Part shown: piece after piece, positions 60,511-64,000 of the stretch
Layout of the letters: every line of letters starts with the position of its first letter
Position numbering within the stretch: position 1 is the stretch's first letter
Assembly: GCA_031551515.1 (NCBI GenBank)
Contig: JAVBNL010000040.1
Coordinates: 1 to 64,000 of the forward strand
Length of the DNA stretch: 64,000 nucleotides
DNA from: FLUQ01 sp031551515
GTDB lineage: Bacteria; Desulfobacterota; Desulfovibrionia; Desulfovibrionales; Desulfovibrionaceae
Direction of reading: 5' to 3'
Program-made: the position numbers and the translations under genes
The notes under the pieces: generated by a model
Database searches by the model: none
Told to the model about the DNA's origin: nothing
The model's input: the letters and a program-made list of their open reading frames with translations, nothing else

Positions 60511-62235
60511 ATGGCCAAAAAACTCTTTCTTATGGCGACGGAGCCGCAAAGCGGCAAGGCCCTGGCCGCTTTCGGCATTCTGGATCTGCTGCGGCAGTCA
60601 GGCTGCAAGGCGGCTTTTTTCCGGCCCATCATCGGCGATCCGCAGGCGGGCAAGCAAGATGAAATCATCACCAAGCTGCTGGCCGGCTGCAAGCTGGACA
60701 TCCCCTACGCCGACGCCTACGGCCTGACCCTGTCGGAAGCGCGGGAACTGGCCAACGCGGGTAAAGAATCCGAAATTTACGACACGGTTCTGGCCAAGTG
60801 CAAAAAGCTGGAAGACAAGTACGATTTCGTGCTCTGCCTCTCTTCCGACTTTTACGGCCACGACGCGGCTTTTGAGTTTACCCTCAACGCCCGCTGCGCC
60901 GCCGACCTGGGCTCTCCCGCCCTGGTGCTGGTCAAGGGCGCGGGCCGAGGCGCCGCCGACATCACCGCTTCAGCCCGCACCTCTTTCCGCATGCTGCGCG
61001 ACGAAGCGGCGGAAGTGTTCGGCTGCTTCGTCAACTGGTCACAGCTTTCCGGCGCGGACGCCGCACAGGTCGTTTCCGCCCTGGCCGTAGCCGACGGCGA
61101 TCATAAAGCGCCCGTGGTGCACGTGCTGCCCGAAGACAAAAGCGCGGCTGACGACGCCGCGAGCGCTGCCGCCTATTTCGGCAAGCACCTGGACGGCAAA
61201 GCCCTGGCCAAAGCCCTGCTTGACTACAAACATACCGTGGTCACTCCGAAAATGTTCGAATTCGCCCTGATGGAACGGGCCAAGAAACATAAAATGCGCA
61301 TCGTGCTGCCCGAAGGGGAAGAAGAACGCATTCTGCGCGCCGCCGCCGACGTCTCCAAGAAAGGCGTGGCCGACATCATCCTGCTGGGCAAAGAGGCGGC
61401 CGTTAAAAAGAAGATCGCGGATCTGGGCCTTGCTTTTTCCGCGACCATCATCGAGCCGGAAAAATCTCCTTTGTTCGAATCGTACGTCGCCGCCTATTTC
61501 GAAGCCAGAAAGGCCAAGGGCATCACCCCGGAAAAAGCGCGCGAAACCATGCTCGACACCTCCTATTTCGGCACCATGATGGTGCAGAAGGATGACGCGG
61601 ACGGCATGGTCTCCGGCTCCATCAACACCACGGCCCACACCATCAAGCCCGCTTTCGAGTTCGTGAAGACGAAGCCCGGCATCACCACCGTTTCTTCCCT
61701 CTTCCTGATGTGCATGAAAGACCGGGTGCTGGGTTTCGGCGACTGCGCCGTGAACCCCAACCCCACGCCCGACCAGCTGGCCGGCATCGCCGTGACCTCG
61801 GCCCGCACCGCCAAAATCTTCGGCGTGGAACCCCGGGTCGCCATGCTCTCGTATTCCACCGGCAGCTCGGGCAAAGGCCCGGACGTGGATGCCGTGGTCG
61901 AAGCCGTGAAGCTGGCCAAGGAAATGGCCCCGGATCTGGCCCTGGAAGGCCCGCTGCAGTACGACGCGGCCATCGTGCCGGAAGTGGCCAAGACCAAAAT
62001 GCCGGGCAACCCGGTGGCGGGCAAGGCCACGGTCTTCATCTTCCCCACGCTGAACGCCGGCAACATCGCCTATAAAGCCGTGCAGCGCGCCGCCAACGCG
62101 GTGGCTGTCGGCCCGGTGCTGCAAGGCCTGAACAAACCGGTCAACGACCTCTCGCGCGGCTGCACCGTGCCCGACGTCATCAACACCATCGCCATCACCG
62201 CCGTGCAGGCTCAGGCGGAAAAAGGCCTGGCCTAA
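60511..62235 (+). CDS. pta: Phosphate acetyltransferase with N-terminal P-loop domain, no DRTGG domain
   Basis: 574 residues. Converts acetyl-CoA to acetyl phosphate. Residues 1-220 are the P-loop regulatory part (LFLMATEPQSGKALAAFG), and residues about 240-572 the catalytic PTA domain: FALMERAKKHKMRIVLPEGE, DGMVSGSINTTAHTIKPAFE, SSLFLMCM, AIVPEVAKTKMPGNPVAG, VFIFPTLNAGNIAYK and GPVLQGLNKPVNDLSRG. Long Pta proteins of about 700 residues have a DRTGG domain in between; here it is missing. It follows por, so pyruvate goes to acetyl phosphate. No acetate kinase gene follows within the window. Confidence 0.95.
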   Translation: MAKKLFLMATEPQSGKALAAFGILDLLRQSGCKAAFFRPIIGDPQAGKQDEIITKLLAGCKLDIPYADAYGLTLSEARELANAGKESEIYDTVLAKCKKLEDKYDFVLCLSSDFYGHDAAFEFTLNARCAADLGSPALVLVKGAGRGAADITASARTSFRMLRDEAAEVFGCFVNWSQLSGADAAQVVSALAVADGDHKAPVVHVLPEDKSAADDAASAAAYFGKHLDGKALAKALLDYKHTVVTPKMFEFALMERAKKHKMRIVLPEGEEERILRAAADVSKKGVADIILLGKEAAVKKKIADLGLAFSATIIEPEKSPLFESYVAAYFEARKAKGITPEKARETMLDTSYFGTMMVQKDDADGMVSGSINTTAHTIKPAFEFVKTKPGITTVSSLFLMCMKDRVLGFGDCAVNPNPTPDQLAGIAVTSARTAKIFGVEPRVAMLSYSTGSSGKGPDVDAVVEAVKLAKEMAPDLALEGPLQYDAAIVPEVAKTKMPGNPVAGKATVFIFPTLNAGNIAYKAVQRAANAVAVGPVLQGLNKPVNDLSRGCTVPDVINTIAITAVQAQAEKGLA

Positions 62236-62244
62236 CGAAACCGC

Positions 62245-62291
62245 AAAGGGGCTCCGCCCCTTTTGATCCCCGGCAGGGGCTGAGCCCCTGC
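62245..62291. repeat. Dispersed GC-hairpin repeat, copy 3
   Basis: AAAGGGGCTCCGCCCCTTT (62245-62263) and GCAGGGGCTGAGCCCCTGC (62273-62291) are perfect adjacent hairpins, followed by ACCCGCGAATAG. It matches the end of copy 1 and, reversed, copy 5. Confidence 0.8.
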
Positions 62292-62303
62292 ACCCGCGAA
62301 TAG

Positions 62304-62336
62304 AAAAGCGGCGTGGCAAAAAACCACGCCGCTTTT
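62304..62336 (+). terminator. Terminator after pta
   Basis: 13-bp stem AAAAGCGGCGTGG / CCACGCCGCTTTT with a 7-base loop, ending in TTTTTATT, 69 bases after the pta stop. A classical intrinsic terminator, able to work in both directions because A and T runs flank it. Confidence 0.88.
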
Positions 62337-62381
62337 TATTGTGGGGTCAAGAGGGGTGCCCCCCCCTTGGCGGAGGGGTCT

Positions 62382-62400
62382 GGGGAGGCGGCGCCTCCCC
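62382..62400. repeat. Dispersed GC-hairpin repeat, copy 4
   Basis: GGGGAGGCGGCGCCTCCCC is a perfect hairpin, the same outer stem as in copy 1 (29065-29083). It sits 9 bases beyond the stop of the symporter gene, and the preceding GTGGGGTCAAGAGGGG (62341-62356) resembles the flank of copy 2 in reverse. Confidence 0.75.
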
Positions 62401-62408
62401 GGCTATTC

Positions 62409-63713
62409 TCAGCTTTCCAGCTGCTTGACCGGGAGCGTTTCCGGCGGAGCGGGTTCGCCGTCCAGCGCTTTATGCAGCGCATCCATATCCAGGGCGTTTT
62501 CCCACTTGGCCACCACGATGGTGGCGATCCCGTTGCCGATAACGTTGGTCAGCGCCCGGCACTGCGACATGAAGGGGTCAACCCCCAGCAGCAGGGCCAG
62601 CCCGGCCAGCGGCAGCGTATCCATTGAAGAAAACGTCGCCGCCAAGGTGATGAACCCGCCGCCCGCAACAGCAGCCGCGCCCTTGGAGGTCAGCAACAAC
62701 AACGCCAGAATCGACAGTTTGTGCCCCAGGGTCAGCGGAATGTCGCAGGCCTGAGCGACGAAAAGAGCGGCCATGGTCAGGTAAATGCTGGTGCCGTCAA
62801 GGTTGAAGCTGTAGCCGGTAGGCACGACCAGCCCGACCACGGGCTTGGCGCAGCCCGCCCGTTCCAGCTTGTCCATGATGCGGGGCAGCACGGTTTCGGA
62901 AGACGAGGTGCCCAGCACAATAAAGAACTCTTCCTTGATGTACTTTAAATACTTGAAGATGCTGAACCCGCAAAGCTTTGCCACCAGCCCCAGGCAGACC
63001 ACAATAAAGAAGATGCTGGTGGCGTATACCGCAAGCAGCAGATAGATCAGGTTTTTCAGGGTGCCCAGACCGTAGCTGCCGATGGTGAAGCTCATGGCCC
63101 CGAACGCGCCGAGCGGCGCAAGCCGCATGACCAAGCCGATGACGCCGAAGAGCATGTGCGTGAACTGATCGATCAGGTCCAGCAACGGCCGCGCCACTTC
63201 GCCCCCGTGCGAAAGCACGACCCCGCACAGACAGGCCAGCAGCAGCACCTGCAGAATTTCACCCTGGGTAAAGGCGCTGGCAAAGGTGTTCGGGATAAGG
63301 TTCATGAGAAAACTCACCGAACCCTGATGCTGCGCCTTCTGGGCGTACGAAGCGATGGCGGAAGCGTCCAGCTTCGCCGGGTCCACGTGCATGCCCGATC
63401 CGGGCTGGATCATATCCACCACGATAATCCCCAGTATCAGGGCTATGGTGGTCATGAACTCGAAATACAGCAGCGCCTTGCCGCCCACCCGGCCAACCTT
63501 TTTCATGTCGCCCATGCGGGCGATGCCCACGACGATGGTACCGAAAATGATCGGGGCGATAAGCATGCGTATCAGCTTGATGAAACCGTCACCCAGGGGC
63601 TTCATGGAAGCCGCCGTGTGCGGGTACAGGGTGCCGAACACAACGGCCAGCGCGATGGCCGCCAACACTTGAATGTACAACAAGGTATAAAAGGGTTTTT
63701 TTGTCTGTGTCAT
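62409..63713 (-). CDS. Dicarboxylate/amino acid:cation symporter (DAACS family, DctA/GltP type)
   Basis: 434 residues, about eight membrane helices and two hairpins. Family motifs: FIKLIRMLIAPIIFGTIVVG, the serine-rich reentrant loop LGTSSSETVLPRIMD, the transport helix GYSFNLDGTSIYLTMAALFVAQ, a second hairpin TSKGAAAVAGGGFI and MSQCRALTNVIGNGIATIVV. These include the residues lining the substrate and cation sites. It imports fumarate/malate/succinate or glutamate with cations. The short C-terminal tail is soluble. It is convergent with pta across a terminator and a repeat. Confidence 0.93.
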   Translation of the reverse strand: MTQTKKPFYTLLYIQVLAAIALAVVFGTLYPHTAASMKPLGDGFIKLIRMLIAPIIFGTIVVGIARMGDMKKVGRVGGKALLYFEFMTTIALILGIIVVDMIQPGSGMHVDPAKLDASAIASYAQKAQHQGSVSFLMNLIPNTFASAFTQGEILQVLLLACLCGVVLSHGGEVARPLLDLIDQFTHMLFGVIGLVMRLAPLGAFGAMSFTIGSYGLGTLKNLIYLLLAVYATSIFFIVVCLGLVAKLCGFSIFKYLKYIKEEFFIVLGTSSSETVLPRIMDKLERAGCAKPVVGLVVPTGYSFNLDGTSIYLTMAALFVAQACDIPLTLGHKLSILALLLLTSKGAAAVAGGGFITLAATFSSMDTLPLAGLALLLGVDPFMSQCRALTNVIGNGIATIVVAKWENALDMDALHKALDGEPAPPETLPVKQLES

Positions 63714-63851
63714 GGCGGCCTCCCGGCCTCGTCACGCGAGTTATAGCCCGTTCCTTCCCAGTTGTGCGCCCGCTATGCGGCGTACATTTAAACATAACAC
63801 AGGGCGAGAAAAAGGACATGCCTTTGGAGGGAGGAGCGAAGAAAAAAATAT

Positions 63852-63881
63852 AAAACGGCGCGGTAAATATCGCGCCGTTTT
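63852..63881. terminator. Bidirectional terminator hairpin
   Basis: 11-bp stem AAAACGGCGCG / CGCGCCGTTTT with loop GTAAATAT, flanked by A-run on the left and TTTTT on the right. It belongs to a gene beyond the window or prevents read-through between units. Confidence 0.8.
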
Positions 63882-63894
63882 TCCATTCGCGGGT

Positions 63895-63936
63895 GCAGGG
63901 GCTAAGCCCCTGCCGGGGCGCGGGGCGGAGCCCCGC
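63895..63936. repeat. Dispersed GC-hairpin repeat, copy 5 (reverse orientation)
   Basis: GCAGGGGCTAAGCCCCTGC (63895-63913) and GCGGGGCGGAGCCCCGC (63920-63936). The reverse complement, with the flanking TCGCGGGT, matches the second hairpin and flank of copy 3. Again it lies next to a terminator. Confidence 0.8.
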
Positions 63937-64000
63937 TCTGGTTTCGTTATTGTTTAGGGCACAGCGCGAAGCAGCGCGCGGGAAAGCCCGTGCCGTTCTT

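Larger units (their letters stand above)
63714..64000. other. Terminal intergenic stretch with a terminator and repeat copy 5
   Basis: No gene is seen in the last 287 bases. It contains the promoter side of the symporter gene (63714-63800), a terminator-like hairpin and a repeat described separately, then GC-rich sequence to the window end. Confidence 0.5.

Overview
The window looks like a piece of chromosome from an anaerobic, high-GC sulfite/sulfate reducer of the Desulfovibrionaceae (Desulfovibrio/Bilophila/Mailhella type). The reasons are an isethionate sulfite-lyase with its microcompartment, a single-chain pyruvate:ferredoxin oxidoreductase, large hybrid histidine kinases, and dispersed GC-rich hairpin repeats. 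The placement is from recognised protein families; GC content was not computed and no database was searched.

Layout. (1) 1-14.7 kb: one end of a prophage with a podovirus-type head and tail module resembling Bordetella phage BPP-1: capsid, cement protein, tail adaptor, tail nozzle, gp13/gp14-like internal proteins, tail fibre and a carbohydrate-binding accessory protein. It is interrupted by cargo on the opposite strand: one small membrane protein, a three-gene operon of related membrane proteins, and a lipoprotein. The window opens with 72 consecutive C, almost certainly an assembly artefact. (2) 14.7-25.4 kb: two paralogous hybrid kinases, one of which has lost its ATP-binding motifs, then a GDYXXLXY/DUF2157-DUF4401 membrane pair, then an AT-rich membrane protein of unknown function. 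(3) 25.5-33.1 kb, minus strand: a bacterial microcompartment operon with acylating aldehyde dehydrogenase, BMC-P, two BMC-H, a BMC-T with a predicted Fe-S pore, phosphotransacetylase, EutT-like, EutQ-like and PduS-like proteins. (4) 33.2-38.8 kb, minus strand: a NitT/TauT-type ABC importer with two permeases, two ATPases and one binding protein, plus an amidohydrolase-fold protein. (5) 39.0-45.3 kb, plus strand: isethionate sulfite-lyase islA, its activase islB, a sigma-54-dependent regulator and a TauE/SafE permease. (6) 45.3-56.5 kb: a CPA2 antiporter, an outer-membrane TPR/beta-barrel protein with a FecR-domain partner, a CHASE2 nucleotide cyclase, a metallo-beta-lactamase/GAF/HD-GYP fusion, a lipoprotein and an HDOD protein. 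(7) 56.7-63.7 kb: pyruvate:ferredoxin oxidoreductase, phosphotransacetylase and a dicarboxylate symporter.

How the genes fit together. Regions 3-5 read as one isethionate (or related C2 sulfonate) respiration locus. The ABC importer brings the sulfonate in. IslA, activated by IslB, splits isethionate to acetaldehyde and sulfite. The aldehyde is converted inside a shell to acetyl-CoA and acetyl phosphate, and sulfite goes to respiration. No alcohol dehydrogenase is visible in the locus, so the PduS-like flavin/Fe-S protein and the Fe-S-pored BMC-T shell protein may carry electrons from NADH out of the shell. In front of islA lies a cluster of six short AT-rich dyads followed by a sigma-54-like promoter, matching the sigma-54 activator encoded downstream; this is the best candidate here for an undescribed regulatory element. 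The prophage cargo operon and the kinase/pseudokinase pair are the other main points of interest.
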